Below are positions 43,520-58,396 of a stretch of DNA of 64,000 bases, piece after piece. Source of the stretch: Acanthochromis polyacanthus (taxonomy: Eukaryota; Chordata; Actinopteri; Pomacentridae); NCBI RefSeq assembly GCF_021347895.1, contig NC_067129.1, positions 34,757,690-34,821,689 of the forward strand, given 5' to 3'. The notes beneath the pieces were generated by a model, which made no database searches, had not been told where the DNA came from, and saw nothing but the letters and a program-made list of their open reading frames with translations. Each line of letters begins with the position of its first letter. Within the stretch, counting starts at the first letter, position 1. A program made the translations under genes and the position numbers.

Positions 43520-46500
43520 GCGGGAGGAAATAAAAAGCAGGACAAGCTTTTTGAGTTTGCTCATTATTCCTACTAAAACACTAACTATATGGTGAACGTC
43601 ATGTCATGTTGACAGATATCGTGTGCCTTGATAATTAGTACACTGTGACCATAGGTGCTTAAAGCATTAATTAAATTGTGACCAGTCCACATTTTGTAGA
43701 TCATTCTGTGTAACACTGCAACTTCTCAGGGAAAGTAACATCTTTAGTTGGAATAAACCTTTTTTTTTCACAATTTATTGACTTATTGTTTGTTCTTGAT
43801 ATATTTTTTGTCATCTTTTGTTTTTTGAAAATATCTTGTGTCTGCAGACAGCCTTAAGTATTATACATTCATCAGTCCATATTAAATAAAGTAGAACACT
43901 ACAACCGTGAAATGCACCTTAAACACAAATGCATCGATAATATTATTGTATGATATAATGTACTGCAGCGCTCAAAGAGGCCATGTTGCTGCTTTATGAA
44001 TACTCTCACCATTTTAAAAACATGTTTTTTTAAATAATGGATTACTTTTACTTTGGGTTTTTGCTACTTTTAAGTTAGTAAAGGACCTGAATCCTTCTTC
44101 AATAATCGGCCAATAATTTAAAAATCTACAAAACATGCATATATTTGTCCCAAATAATATACCGGTACTTAAACGTTGTTGCTGATGTCAATCGCCAATC
44201 CAGACGATACAATAAATTACATTCAACACATAAGTCTGGAAAAGAAATTATGAGCTCTTCACCTATTACATATGCAAACACTGCATTACACATGCAGAAA
44301 AGAAGCCTTAAAGCCTTCATCTATGTTTACATTTCAGAACAAGACAGTTCTCAGACTCCAACAGAGACTTTGTTGTTCTCATTGCTAAGCAAGAGGTGAG
44401 GGACTAAGTTCAGGTTCAACAAGCATTAAGAGTTTGCAAATACAAACACACTGCACACATTGTTTGCAGGTATACAATAGCAACTACAAGCCACTGTTAA
44501 CAGTTATATTAGAATAAAACGCCTCAGCAGCTTGTTTGCAGCATGGTTAGCTGAGCAGATATTGTGGGTAGACAGCTAACGAACTGACAGTCAGGGAGAT
44601 TCATCAGTGAAAATACAACCCCCGTGGAGACATTTATTTCAAATCAAAGCACTGATGCTCACAATCTGTGTGCTGCACATATATAAAGCTGCATTTAGAT
44701 GAGCAGAATACTGCATAAGAAAATAGTATTAGTAACATAAATGTAGACTACAGGTTGTCATAAGTATTTACTAGTCTGTTTGGATCAAAAATTGGTGGAA
44801 CTTTGGAGAGAAATAGATTTATATGTAATTAATTCATTGGATTACTTCTGTATATATTTTGTTTGTTGAAATGAATAGAGCAAAAATAAAAGTACTTAAG
44901 AAAACACTCAAAGAACACATGTCAATTTTCAGCTAACACTGAAAGTAGCTTAAGAAAATACAGACCATTTCTGAAATGTGTTATTTTTGCATGTCAATCA
45001 TTTTTATAGCTGTTAAGATATATCAAAACTGAAGATAAGAAAAAGAACAGTCAGTCTGATGTTATTCAAATAAGTTTATACAATCATAGTAAAAAAAAGA
45101 TAATAAAACACAATAAAAGAAGTACACTTACTCTAGTACTGCAGTACAATTTTATAGTACCTGCACTTTTGCAAATTTCCAATTTCCTTTAAAAAATTTT
45201 TGACAGCTATAGTCATATCCAAAATATATGATTGTCTTATGAATTATGGTTTTACTACCAAACCATATGTAAAGTACAGCCTTAACAGAAAATGAATAGA
45301 TGACTATTCTGATATTTGATTGATTGATTGATATTGTTTAGGAAAAATATGAAATTCTCAGTTCCAGCTCTTCCAATGTGGATATTTTATTTTTTACAAA
45401 TATTGTGATGTATCTTTGGGTGACGGACTGTTGGTCGGATTAAACAAGGCTTTGGATTATGTCAGCCATGGCTTTGATGAGTTTTATCCATTATTTTAAG
45501 ACATTTTCTACCCAAACAATGAATAAATTTACCAGGTAAACAACCACCTACAACATTACAAAGCTTCTAATTGAATCAACATGTGGGATTTAGGGGGATA
45601 AAAAAGCAGGAATGGAATATAATACTTTGAATTACGTTTTTATTAGTGCATAATCACTTGGAACTACAAATCGCTATGTTTTCATGAGCTTAGAATGAGC
45701 AAATCCTCTTCCATGTTGCACTGCTATGTTTCTACAGTAGCAGAGACTGCACAAGCCAAACACTGGATCGAGAGAGGGGCTTTCGCATTGCTATGTTGCT
45801 ATGGTAGGTTGTCCAACACATTTGGAGTGGCTTGGAATCTGCAAAGTCATGGCTCGATGCTACTAAATCATACACACTGCTCCTTTCAATGATTATTAAT
45901 AATTAATAAATACAACACTGACAGGAAAAATACATCTGCATTATAAGTATTGCTAATTCTGATGCTTATTTTGCTCATTTGCTTGTCTGCTTTTACGTGA
46001 GTAAGACAATGAATGCAAGATCTTTACTTGTAATGAATAATTTTTGCATTGGTGCCTTTCTACTTTTGCTCAAGTAAAACTTAGGTCCTTTTCCCACCAC
46101 CACCGTTTATTATTTCTGGTATTAAAGAGCATTAAAATACAGAAGAACACACGCTGATTACTTAGCAGTCTATGACTTGATGTGATTTTGTTATATGAAC
46201 CCTTTCTTCATTCATAATTCTAGCCTGTCTCTAAAATTGTATGAGGACAGTAAATCAGTGGTGTAAATGTTGTGGCAGCTGGCCTGGCCACTAGAGAGCA
46301 TCAGACCACTGCTCTGATTTACTATGACAATATACTATAAACAATTAATTCTGCAGTACAGATGTTTTTTTTTTCCACCAAACTGCCCCAGTTCTGCCAA
46401 CAGTCTCTCCATCACATGCTCAGGGATGTTTAAACAAACTTTTGATGTTCACACTTTTTCCCAATGCCCCGCAGTTTACTGATGGCAGCAGACAGCAACG

Positions 46501-47031
46501 ACAAAAACAACATCTGATAACATTCACCCACCGCTTCATGCTGGATTGATGGACCTTGTTATGGCAGCAGTGCATCTCTGCAGGTGTTCAACACGGTTGG
46601 AGGAATGCTGTTCATTTAAGACTGGCTCCAGCACTTTTTGTCAGAGAGGCAGAGACTTCTGAAATGGCTTTCATCCCATTTTGGATTTACAGAGGCAAGT
46701 TAACCGGGCTTCATCTGCATAACAATGAACAGAACTGTTGAGAGGGATTGGCACAGTGAGTCTGAAGCAGCTGAAAAGAAAAAAAAAGAGATACAGAGAG
46801 AGATGAGACAGGCTGAGTGGAAGTTACAACACAGTGAGTTAATCTGATGGAGGGCTGGTTCACTGATAGCAGTCACATTTTATCCCCAGTGTGATGGAGA
46901 AAGGATAATTAAACAGAGAGCCAAGACTCCAAATGCACAGCATATTCAGTCAAACGTGTATCTTTAAGCAGCCATCTCATTTCAACACAGAAATATTACC
47001 CAGCAGGTCTGCTAGCTTCAATTTAATGTCA
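43520..47031. other. Intergenic, nothing recognised
   Basis: AT-rich, with only simple motifs such as (GATT)n at 45317-45332. No coherent coding signal on either strand. Confidence 0.6.
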
Positions 47032-47039
47032 CCTAAAAC

Positions 47040-47527
47040 CATAGACTGTATATAAAGATGGACGTAGCATCCATCTGGCTTCAAAATTGAAGTCCACCCG
47101 GAAGTGTCAAAAACTTGCAGTATCACGCCGTCCGCTAGGGTTGGCTCCAAAAAGCTTTTGCTCCATAGACCCCAATTCATTTTTGGAAAAAATACAATTT
47201 GATTGATTGATTTTCTACAGCTCAGGATTTTTTTCCCCGTTAGTTTTCATGGTCAAAATGAGAGATCAGGTGGCCAATCTTAAAATAGATCAATACTGAA
47301 TTTTAAATAAATCGTTAAAGTTGGTGGAGCCAGGGGGCGTGGCTATACTTGATTGACAGTCCCATTGACTGGTCCTGCCCTGAGTTGCTCTCCGGCCCAG
47401 CCTGTTTGACGCTTTTTACGTCACTGGCTCCAAAAAATCCAAAATGGCGACCAGGAAGTAACAAAATCTGGGCTTCATTTTCTCAGCATTGAAACCAACG
47501 GGTGGCGTCACGGTTAGTTCACGCCTG
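47040..47527 (+). mobile_element. Family A element, copy 4 (488 bp)
   Basis: Same termini as the other copies. The target duplication CCTAAAAC / CCTATAAC (47032-47039 and 47528-47535) has one mismatch. A segment of about 25 bp present in the other copies (around the CAACAGAAGCCTCTGCGG part) is missing. Confidence 0.85.
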
Positions 47528-47853
47528 CCTATAACCTCAAAACCGTGTAGCTCAAAATGCTAATGTTAGCATGTTAGCTCCAACTTGTGTCACTCCTGTC
47601 AGAGCATTCAGTTGAAAAACTGATAGTAAAACAGCTAAAAAAAAGGCCATAATGAAATACTTGCCACTGCTGTGGTGTAGTTTCTCAGTTCCCTGGCGTG
47701 TCTTTAAAACCGAAGTTGAGGTCAAAACATTTAGGGCAACCCGGCAACTTCCTGGACGGACATGAGGCTATTTCGGAAACTAGTTTAAAATATTTTTTCA
47801 GAAATTAATTATATCTCTAATAGATATTATTAATTTTAATTTAAACTACGACT

Positions 47854-48196
47854 AGGGCTGCACAGTGAAATAGTGGTTAGCACTTTCGCCTTGCAGCAAG
47901 AAGATCCTGGGATCTTTCTGCATGGAGTTTGCATGTTCTCCCTGTGCATGCGTGGGTTTTCTCCGGGCACTCCGGCTTCCTCCCACAGTCCAAAATATGC
48001 TGAAGTTAATTGGTTACTCTAAATTGCCCGTAGGTGTGAATGTCAGTGTGATTGTGTGTCTGTATATGTAGCCCTGCGACAGACTGGCGACCTGTCCAGG
48101 GTGTCCCCTGCCTTCGCCCGAGTCAGCTGGGATAGGCTCCAGCACCCCCTGCGACCCTAATGAGGATAAAGCAGTTTATAGAGAATGGATGGATGG
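47854..48196 (+). repeat. tRNA-headed SINE copy, full length
   Basis: An exact 10-bp target duplication, AACTACGACT, lies at 47844-47853 and 48197-48206. The segment after the head is shorter than in the 23255 copy: the B-box region between AAGAAGATCC and TGGGATCTTTCTG is deleted. It ends in (ATGG)n. Confidence 0.9.
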
Positions 48197-48639
48197 AACT
48201 ACGACTGTCTCACAGTATTCTATCAGAATTTACAGCTGACACACCCGACTTCCTAGTTACGGTTGCTAAGCTATGATTGGACAGTGGCTGCTTGGGGGCG
48301 GAATTTAACTAACAATTTTACATATGGACAAATTTTTGCAAGATATATATTAATATGTGCAATATTAATACTTCTGTCAGTATTTCTATTCATAAAATAA
48401 TTGTGCAATACTATCAATATATGCTGTACTGTTATTCCTACAACAAGTACTTATGTATATTTTGGTTTATTTTTTTATTCGTGTACTAATATTTCTTAAA
48501 TGTTTGCGCTATCCCCTTTGCTGCTGTATCAATTTAAATTTCCCTACTGTGGGAATAAAGAAGGATTATGTTATCTTTTCCTATCTTATCTTTATTGGAA
48601 TTAGTTGTGCGTATAAAATGAAAAACCTAAAAAATGTCC

Positions 48640-48895
48640 TCCATCCATCCACCTATTTTCTTTCACTTACCCGCAGTTGGGTCACCACAGACATATCTTC
48701 CAGCTCCTCCTATGGGATCTGAAGGCGTCCATGCCAAATGAAATATGTAATACTCCCAGTGGATTATGGGGTCTTTTTCTAGTTGGACATGCCCAAAAAA
48801 CTTCCAGGTTGGGTACCCATGAGGGATCCTAATAATATCTGAACTACCTCAATTGGCTTGTTTTGACACAAAGGAGCAGCAACTATATGCCAAGG
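48640..48895 (-). pseudogene. LINE ORF2 C-terminal remnant
   Basis: The minus strand reads SQLR and then DPSWVPNLEVFWACPTRKRP followed by RSHRRSWK. This resembles the C-terminal RSQLRWLGH...[21 protein letters not shown] region of abundant fish LINE ORF2 proteins. It contains stops. It grades into the minisatellite at 48890. Confidence 0.5.
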
Positions 48896-49345
48896 TTCTT
48901 CCAGATGTTTGATGTCCTAGGTCACTCAGGATGTCCAATGTCTAAGCTCCTTCAAGACTTCCAAGCTCCCTCTCAATGTTTGATCTCATGGTTTACTCAG
49001 GATGTCCAAGTTCAGTTCCCTCCTTATGTCAGATATCTGAGCTTCTTCCAGATGTTCGATGTTGAGCTCGACCTGGAAGTCCAAAGTTGAACCTTCCTCA
49101 AGGTGTTTGATGTCCAACTATCTTCCAGATGTTTGATGTTGAAGCTTCTTCCAGTTGTTTGATGCCCAAGCTTTTTCTAGATGACAGATGTCCAAGCTTC
49201 TTCCAGATGATTGATGTCCATGCTTCTTCCAGGTGTTTGGTGTCCAAGCTTCTTCCAGATGATTGATGTCCAAGTTCCCTCTAGATGTCTTATATGTGAG
49301 GTCCCTCAGGATGTTTGATGTCCAAGCTCCCTTAAGACATCTTTG
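48890..49345. repeat. Degenerate 26-bp minisatellite next to a LINE remnant
   Basis: The clearest units at 49190-49275 repeat CTTCTTCCAGATGATTGATG plus TCCAAG (26 bp). Outer units are diverged and of uneven length. The unit resembles the GAGCTCC...GGATG..CGAGCTCC stretch expected at this place in the adjacent LINE. Confidence 0.75.
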
Positions 49346-52300
49346 CATTTTGCATTGAGGAAATGTTGTTTCCTTGTAACAAAGCTACACTGTCAAATAA
49401 TTTATATCATTTTGAGAGAAAACTAATGATTTTATGGGCAAAAGCTACTCTAGGATGGCAGACTCTATAGCCAAAAATCTATGCCACTGATAGTTTATTA
49501 AAAATCACTCTTATGAAGATGAATAATTGTCCTTTTTATGATGTGACAATGTGGAAAAGGCTTGGTTAGGTTCAGGTACAAAAACACATTTTAAAGGACT
49601 GCTTGACGACTTTGCTTTGTGACTCTATGAAGCCAATGTTATATGTTTCACATCCAGTACGTGAGGGTCCACATTATGTAAATTTGGTAACCTTCCAATG
49701 TTTGGAAGAGTCTAGATAGCACAGATGCTCAACCGCAAATGTGTGAGGAATACGTGGATGCTTCTGTGCTACAAATGTGTGGTACAGAATCCATCAAACA
49801 GACTCTATGTGGACTAGAATGTAGGATAACAACAATCACGCATCCTTGGGTGTCTGTAGCTGTAAGGTGTTTCACATTACACCCTTAAATACAGAAGTTG
49901 TGTTCCAACTAAGAGGCTTTTACGCGGTCTTCGTATGCCACAACTTCAAAGGATGTGAAGGTTAAACCAAGTCTTGTTGAAAGAGATAGTCTGGCCAATG
50001 GACTTTCTGGTTGCGCCACCAGCTGTTTCCATCCTTACTCTTTTTATTCATTTTTTGAAGTTGTTTTTTTTTTTTTGCTTATCATATACTGGAGGAGCAC
50101 AAGGCAACCCAATGCTTAGATTTTAAGGTGTAATCATCAGTCGCCAAAGTTCCACTTGCAGTAGCTGCTATATTCTCAAAAACTGAATATTGGGATAGAT
50201 TTGAGTGATATACTCGTTGGATCCTTTACAGTCTAGAAGATGAAAGACACACTTGTAGGCATCCTTGAAATGGGACAGCCTTCATGGTTGTGCATTTTTT
50301 GTCTTCAAATGCAGGCTTAATGGTGCTTTGAGATATTTGCTCAAAGAATTGCTTTCTTAAATGATCACTAGAGGTGGTTTAATCAAAGGTAATGGTGTCA
50401 TAATGAACTGATTACACTTCAGGGGTAGTTTATTTCACGGGAAGACTAAATAACAGTGGTAGGAAAGTGGCATTTCATCCCAAACACCAGTAGAAAAAGA
50501 GAAATATGTGTATATATTTGCATACATGAATAATTAAGAAAAGCTAAAACATGCACGTGTAACTACAACTCATTTCATGTCACGGAACAGTTAATTCTCC
50601 TATTATCCTACAATATTTGAATTTTTTCTTGGAACATGACTACTTTTTCCTCTATACAGTATAATTCTGTTCAAATAATGTCAGATTGTATTTATAAAAG
50701 TGTAGCTTTAATAATCTGTTATCATTAACTTGGCCTTTATTAAAACATACAAGTAAACCACACTCACACCACAGTAACCACAATAGCAGCAAAAGAAAGT
50801 CCACAGAGAAAAGTAATAACAATAATGAACTCAAGGACAAATTTATTTAGAGAGGCAAATGTATTTTATTGACTTAACTCCTGGATCCATACGGGAAGCA
50901 AATGGAGAATATTTTACATGTAAACATGTTGTTTAAGGTCACTTGAATGTTGGAGTGTTGGCAGGACAGAAACTGTAGCAACAAGAGATGTTTTCCCACT
51001 GAAAAGTCTTCTTCAATAATATGTCAGCATGATCATATTACTAGATTTCCTACGTAAAGCTGAGCATGCATAAGAACTTTCCCAGCAGCCTCCATTTAAC
51101 CACTTAAACTGACCATAAGGACATTAATCATGTTTAAAACAACAGAGGCCACATATATAAACAGTGTTTGTGTATTGGAGCCACTTTTTTGGACATTCAT
51201 GATGTTGAGAGATAGAAGGCTGCCAGCATCAAATGAAGCATTTTATATCTTCTATATTGATCTTTCTGGGGCATATTTTAGACGCTCAGCACGAGGAGGA
51301 CATCAACTGTAACTTTAGTAAACAGAGTCAGCTACATTTGCTCACTATTTTGGGACATTTTGTGAAAAGAAACGTAAGTATTATATTATTTAAAACTATT
51401 TTATAGCGACATCTATAAATAGAAGGTTTCCTACTAACAGATTCAGTTGCGTTCAGTAAATATCAGATCTTAAATTGGAAATTGAAATTTTATCTCCCAT
51501 CATCTGATATTTTTGGACTGAGGGAGGAAACAGAATGAGCAGTGTGCTCTCAGACTGGCTTCTTATAGATCCTGCTTTGCTAGTGCTAACCATCGAGCAA
51601 CTGTGCTGACCTTTAATTAACTATTTATCAATTAATTAATTAGTGAAGCTGATGGAGCTGCCTTTCATTTAGGACACATTTCTGCTGCAGATCTCAAGCT
51701 GTGATTTCATTTTTTGATATATTTTCACCATCTTAGGCTAAAAAAACCTGTCTTCTTCCAAAATAGCTTTCTGACTGTGCTTATGTACATTTTGTCACCT
51801 CTCAGATAACACGTACACCTGTTCTAACCATATGTGAACCTCATTTTGACACTGGAGAAGAAGTCAGTTGAGTTCATCTTCAGAGGACCCAGCCTAATTA
51901 TTTCAGCTTGGACCAAAACGGTGGTTTGACTGGCCGACATTGACATCCCCAGAGCCGGAGCTGCTAACACAGCTAAAAATACTGATTAATGGAGTTTAAA
52001 GATAACTAGTGTGACATACTCTGGAAAAAAAAAAACTGCAGGATTGATGTGAGAGAAACAGCTGCTTGTGCTTTAGCGGCAGTTCTCCAGGGTTACTGTG
52101 CTACATCCAGATGGGACGACTGTGGTGAAAAGATTTCTCAGTGACAAGGTGCAGAAAACAATGCACAACCCGGTTACACTATTGCTTTTGAAACTGCGTC
52201 TTTGCTGATCAGATTCAACACACCACACAGTCACTGTTTTGCAGTAAATCTGATGTTCAAACAGCGTCTCAGCCGACCAGCTGGTCAACTGTCAGCTAAA

Positions 52301-55300
52301 ATATTCATCACATTTACGTCTCAGCAGCTTCAGAGAGAAGCTGAGTATGGCCTAATGTACTTAATATAAATATTTCAGTGTGATTTTAACCCATGTTCTG
52401 CACAAAGTCTGGCTTAAAATGTTTCGTAGGAGGGGCCGGAGGCTGTGTGTAATTTACTTTGCAATATATTCTCAATTCAAAGCATCATGGCTCTGTTTGA
52501 AGTGTTGTTTTACTGGTTTTCCACCCACTTTAGAGGACATACGAGGTTACTGTGGTGGGCGTCACCTCCCCAACAGTTACTGGAGAGATTTGCGAACAGC
52601 CATGACTTTTTCTCCCAGCTGGACCAGTGATATAAACCAATGACCTTTCACTCACACACCTGCTGGCAGTACGATAGGTGATTCTATTCTTTTCCTAATC
52701 AAACCCTTATTGCCTCTTTAAATCTGAACTAATGGGATGCAGAGTCTGTAGCTTTATAATTCGCTAAAAATACTAATTAATCAGGCTTGACTTATGAGAC
52801 TGATTTTTCCCACATTTGTTTTAGCACCGAATGAGTAAAAGTCCAATATTTGTTCTCTTTTAAGTCTGTTTCTGGGTCTTTGGGAAATATTTGGCTCTTT
52901 GGCTGTTAAATGTTCCACTGTGTTCTCCACCTAACTCTGTCTGTCTGTTTCTACATGGAAAACAGCTGGGGAGACTGAACCAGAACAGTGAAGTTACAGA
53001 CCGTAAAACCAAAACATGGAGCTGAAAGATGCTCCAACTGCTGAAGGGAACTGCAGAGTTGGGTCATGATTATTACTACGCCTCACCATCTCATACAAAA
53101 ATCTGTATTTTTAAAAGTTTTCAGTAAACAAAATTTTTAAAAGACATGAGAATACAGAAAAAAAAACTTAACCCGACAAACTCTAATTTATCAGGCTTTG
53201 CAGTTTTATTACAAACATATTTAAAGAGCTGATTACAGCTTTACAGCTTTTCCTAGTGGTAACTTGTGGTACTACAAAAAAAAATCCCTGCAGCTCCATA
53301 AACCAAAATTATAAAAGCAATATCTGTTAAACTGTTAATGCAACTCTCCAGCTACATGCAAGGCTGCTCATTACTCTTTCTATTACAAATTTTATTTAAG
53401 CTAGAACTTGTATTTCCCTTCAAAAGTAAGTCTTTATTGCACAATGCGAACTCTATGTTCCTTGGGGGAATGTGGAAGCCAAATCAGAAGATGAGAGATT
53501 TTTTTGTGACCACGTTTCTTTCAAATGAGCAGATGCAATCTTTATCTACCTCCTATGATTCATAAATGGGCTCTACACATTTTCAAAGAAATGCAATTTT
53601 CCCCCACCAGTAGCACTGATATAGAAGGAAAAGCTTTTATTTTGAAGGACACATAAAGCATGGGTCAGTAACTTTGACTCTTTAACTTGAGTTACGTTTT
53701 CATTTGCCGTTTGTTGATGTTTAGGCTCAAAATCTGCACAGTTTAGCTTAAAATACACACTTTCACGACACATTTGAAGCTTCTTCATTTTCTGGGTTAC
53801 CATGGTGACAAGTCCCACCCTTTCTAACGTGATTGGCTGGCTGAAAAGGAGCAACCATAATGCAATAAATAAATAGCTAAATTAATATTAAATATGAAAT
53901 TTATTCATGATTCATCGCAAACAATTTGTCAGAAAAAATTTTAAAATGTAATAGAGAATGTAGGATAGATATAGTGGAGTGTATTTTCTAGGAGGCAGAG
54001 CTGCAGCTTTAATGATCTCAGAATCCTTTAAATGAATCCTTAGGCCACTTGTGGCACCCTGACCCACATGTTGGGAACCCCTGCGTCTACACTACTTCAC
54101 AGTTGTTGCACTTCGCTTATTTTTAGTTATTTTTTTAATGTTTTGCTGCTTCCTTTGTGCAGCTCTGAGGTATGTTTGACTTCTCCTGTGTATTTGCAAC
54201 CTACTTTACTTATTGTGAATAATTCAGATAAATAATGATTCACTTTCAGCGCTCAGCTACAACAGTTTTAAGTTTAGATGCTGTTGACTGAGTGTATTTA
54301 CAAAGAAGCTGATGTATAATGTGTCAATAAATGCTTAATGTGTGTTCATGGACTGAAACATTTCCATCTTTAACAAGCTCCTGTGACTCTGAAGCTTCTT
54401 CTGGGTTTTTATTTTTGGTTTTAGAGGCTGGAAAATATAAAATGCGTGTCTTTAGATCATTTAGCACAATTATTTTTGGTCGGAAAGTAGCCGTCAGAGC
54501 ACATCACTGCCACGTGCTGTGCAGTACAAGACCTACACTGGAGATTTTATTTTGCTAAATGGGATTCAAATGAGAAAATGTAATTATATAAATGGCAAAA
54601 GTGAAGAGCCCTTTCAGGTTAATGATAACTAATGCATGCAAAACAAGTCTCTGAGTCAACTGTTGTGGGAGTCTTTATGGAGAACTTTTTTTTGTTATGA
54701 ATCCATAATTGCTTTACATGAGGCCCCCATTATATTTAATTTAAAGGTAAAAGTTATTTTTCCTCGTCTTTGTGTAATCGGATCAAGGAGCTGGCATTTC
54801 TTTCTTCAGCTCTTCCTGTTCTGACAGGTTTCGACAGCCACGTGAGTCCAGCCACACACACCGTCCTGTATAAGCTGCAGCAGGGACGTAAAATGAGTTA
54901 ACTTGGATATTATTAGCTTGTCTTCACTCAGTCCAGTGCTGATCGGCTCTGACATCGCTCATAAGCATCTGGTATGAAAGCCTGCAGCCACGGACTCCTT
55001 CATCACAGAGATGCAGATCGTCTGAAACGTTTGAGGGTGTTTGGTTCAGCGAGTGGCTGCACTTTATTTAAATTTAAAGCAACATCTGTTTTACTACTGA
55101 TCTGACTTTTGGGTTATTTTTAGAAGGCTGCTGGGATCAGTCTGAGTTAGAAAAGAGACACACAATATAACAGACTGGACAAAGGAAACCACAGTCGCAG
55201 AAACAAGCACTTTACATCAGGATATTCCAAACACATAAGCGTCCATCAGGTCTGAATAAAACCCTGGTGAGTTTGGAGGATTCAGACGGCACTGTTACAA

Positions 55301-58300
55301 AATAAAAAACACAAATCACCGTCAGGACTTTGAGCAGTAACAGCATTTTTGAGCGTTCATTCGAAAAAATCTCCCCGCAACAGTGGGATGTCTGAGCAGG
55401 TGATTCGGTGTTATGGTTATGGGCATAGCGTCCTGTAAAAAGGGGGCAACATGACATCCACGGGTACGAGCTCACCGGCACCCTGGGTCCTTCTGTGCTA
55501 CAGGTTAAGAAGCGGCACTGCAGTTTTTTTTCCTCCCTAAGACCCTGAGTGGATGCACAGCTGCAGGTTTGGTTGGAGCCAGTGCCCAGCTGCATCACAG
55601 GTTAATTTCAAGACAATAATTTTCACTGATTTGAATGTTTCTGTAAAAGGAAGAGTTCAGCATTTCAGGAAATATTGGTTTTTCAGCACACCAAGCACAT
55701 ACAACCAGCAGCTAGTTAGCGTAGCTTAGCACAAAGACTAGAAACAGGGTTGAATAAAATTAAACTGAGCAAAGCTAACCATCTCCTCTGGCCAGTTTCA
55801 CAAAGATATTCTTTGAGTATGAATTTAATCTCCATAAAAGATGCATACAGCTATCTGTTGCAAAAATAGAATGGATTTGTGGTGAATTCTGTACAATTTT
55901 TCAAACCAAATCCACCCAACTCTGTCCACCTTCATTGAAAACATTTGTAGTTTGGAGGAATTTAACATTTCTGAGGACGTGTTGCTGGGAAAATTCAGCA
56001 TTTAAGAGTAACGGCAGTAAATAGTGTGGATTCTACCATGAACAAGAGCACGAAAAACATTCAAAAAGACGCAAGAAATGTGCCTTTTGCAAGATGCTGA
56101 TTAAAATAGAACAGAAAAGGCTTAATGACTCCAAGGACTTGGTGCTAAAGATAATAAATGGAAGTTTGGAAACATCCCAGTCGTAACTTATCCTGAAGGT
56201 CTGATTAACTTAACAGGCTGTTATTGTAAATTAAATTTATAGTAGACAAATCTATGAGAACATCATACACAAGTCTAAAACATCCTTATGAAACTGGCTC
56301 CTGGTTCTGATTTCATATTAATACAGACAGACTTCAGACTTTATCAATATTTTTTACTAAAATAAAGCAAATAAAACAAGGATATTTCCCAAAATGTATT
56401 CCTGTTCCTTTAAAGGAAGTTACAAGAAATATATATATATATAAAATATAAAGTGATTTTGACATTTTGCTGGTGTGTGTTAATAATGTGCACACTAAAA
56501 GAGGCAGTAAGGACAAACCAAAACCCTGTGATTAAAAGGCATGACATTAAATGAAATTACAAGCAGAAAGAATAAGATAACTATCCAGCCGAAGAAGATG
56601 ATGTTGAAGTTTGACTCAGGCAGGCAACAAACAAAATATAATCCTCCATTTTTGAACCCTTTTGTAGTATATTTCCATCTTTTTAACCAATTAAAAAATA
56701 TCATCAGTGTATTTCTCCATTTTCATTGTTCAGGATGTTTGCACACCTGAAGACAAACTTTAAAAATGACAACCAGGTCTTTTTTGTCAGAGTTTTAGCC
56801 ATCATTTTAATCGGTCAAAACAACACTGAGTGTGAAAACAAAGGAGATTTTGAGCAACAATCATTTTCTGTTTCAAATAAATCTGGTTAACCTTCTCTAC
56901 AACCTGCCAGACTACTCATTTTTCATTTATTTAATTGTCTTCCTCTTAATAAATAAGATCCTGAAAAGCAAAACAGACAATTAGACACCCAGAAAAAGAG
57001 ACTAATAATTTAAAAAATAATGTATATAGCCCATTAGTTTGTAACAGAAGCCACATGTCTTTGACAGAAGGTACAGAATTGGTCAGTCAATTTAAATTCC
57101 AGGTAATGCACGATCTGTAGGTGACCTTTTGTTGCTTTCTACTTCAGTTAACAAGGCCTTGTTTTACTTGTTGGGATGCAAAGATTAACCTTTCAGAGAA
57201 AAGACCAAAGAAAAGTTGTCTGCAGAGTAACAAATGACAGAGGAAATCTGTATTATTTTCACCCAGAATTTTTGAATTGCACCAGTGTTTTTAGTGATGG
57301 AAATATATTGAAAGATCTCTGCAGCTGATTTTGTGGGTGTTATTAGACACAAACGATGGCTGAAACTACTAAAGTGTAACTCCAGTTAAAAAAACAACAA
57401 CAAAAAAAAACATGGGATTTCCCCTTCAAAGAAATCCTCAGAGCCTTGAAACACATCTTTACTTATTTAAAGATGTTTTCCAAGCGAAATTAAAACAACG
57501 ATTTCCTTACAGCAGAAGATGTTTTATGCAACTGGGCACTGGCCTGTAAAAGGCATTTTCATGTACTTTGTCAAGCTGTAGTAAGCATGCACTTATGAGT
57601 TATTAATGAGCGAAATGTACGTTCAAGAACAGAATCGTTGCAACTACAATCCGAAGCGTTTCCCTTTAAAGGCTGCAGGATGGATGATGAGGAAAAAGGA
57701 GAGTGAAATGAAGAAGGAAACCTCCTAAAGCTCCTCGCGATTGGACTGTGGGCTTGCAGAGCGCTGGCATTCTCATAGAGATTAAATTCCCCTCACTCTG
57801 CAGCTCACTTGGAGAGAGAAATAAAAACACTGGCTGCCTTGAAAGGAGAAGCAGCTCTTCATTTAGCACGGTAAACAAGACGCTTTGAAGTCAGCCATTT
57901 AAAATAGGATTTACATGAATAAATAAATCGCTCACTGGTGTGAGCTGCAACACTGTTAATGAAATCGCACAAGAAGGCAGAAGGCTTTGGGTAATCGACC
58001 GTGATTCAAACACACACGACACTGCAAATACTATTGACAGGTTATAGTCTGGGAATTATTAATAAATACCACCTGCGCTGCTCTTTGTTTTATATTTGCT
58101 CGGCAGTGATCTCGTATCAGCATTCATGATCTCCAAGTATGAATGTCACTGCTTTGTTTGATCAGATGAGAAACAATAAGAGTTTATATTAAACGCCACT
58201 TTATTGATGTCATCATTCATTTTGATGACTCTTCGAATCTCACAAAGCCTCCCTCTGTCCTCAGCTGAATGAATGAACAATGAGATCCTTTTTTTTCTCC

Positions 58301-58396
58301 CTCTCTGGCGGCGTAGATGTGCTTCACAACCCTGTGCTTCACATCCATCAGTGTGAAATACAAAAAATAATTAGGAATAACAATAAAGGCTTCTCA
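49346..58396. other. Gene desert, nothing recognised
   Basis: No exon set recognised on either strand. The longest open frame (55,212-55,598 minus, 128 codons) has no family signature. A short piece at 54042-54086 (CCTGACCCACATGTTGGGAA) resembles a fish hAT-type MITE fragment. Confidence 0.55.

Noticed and set aside
55212..55598. 128-codon minus-strand open frame with a hydrophobic stretch
   Set aside because: No recognisable family, isolated in a gene desert, and without clear splice partners.
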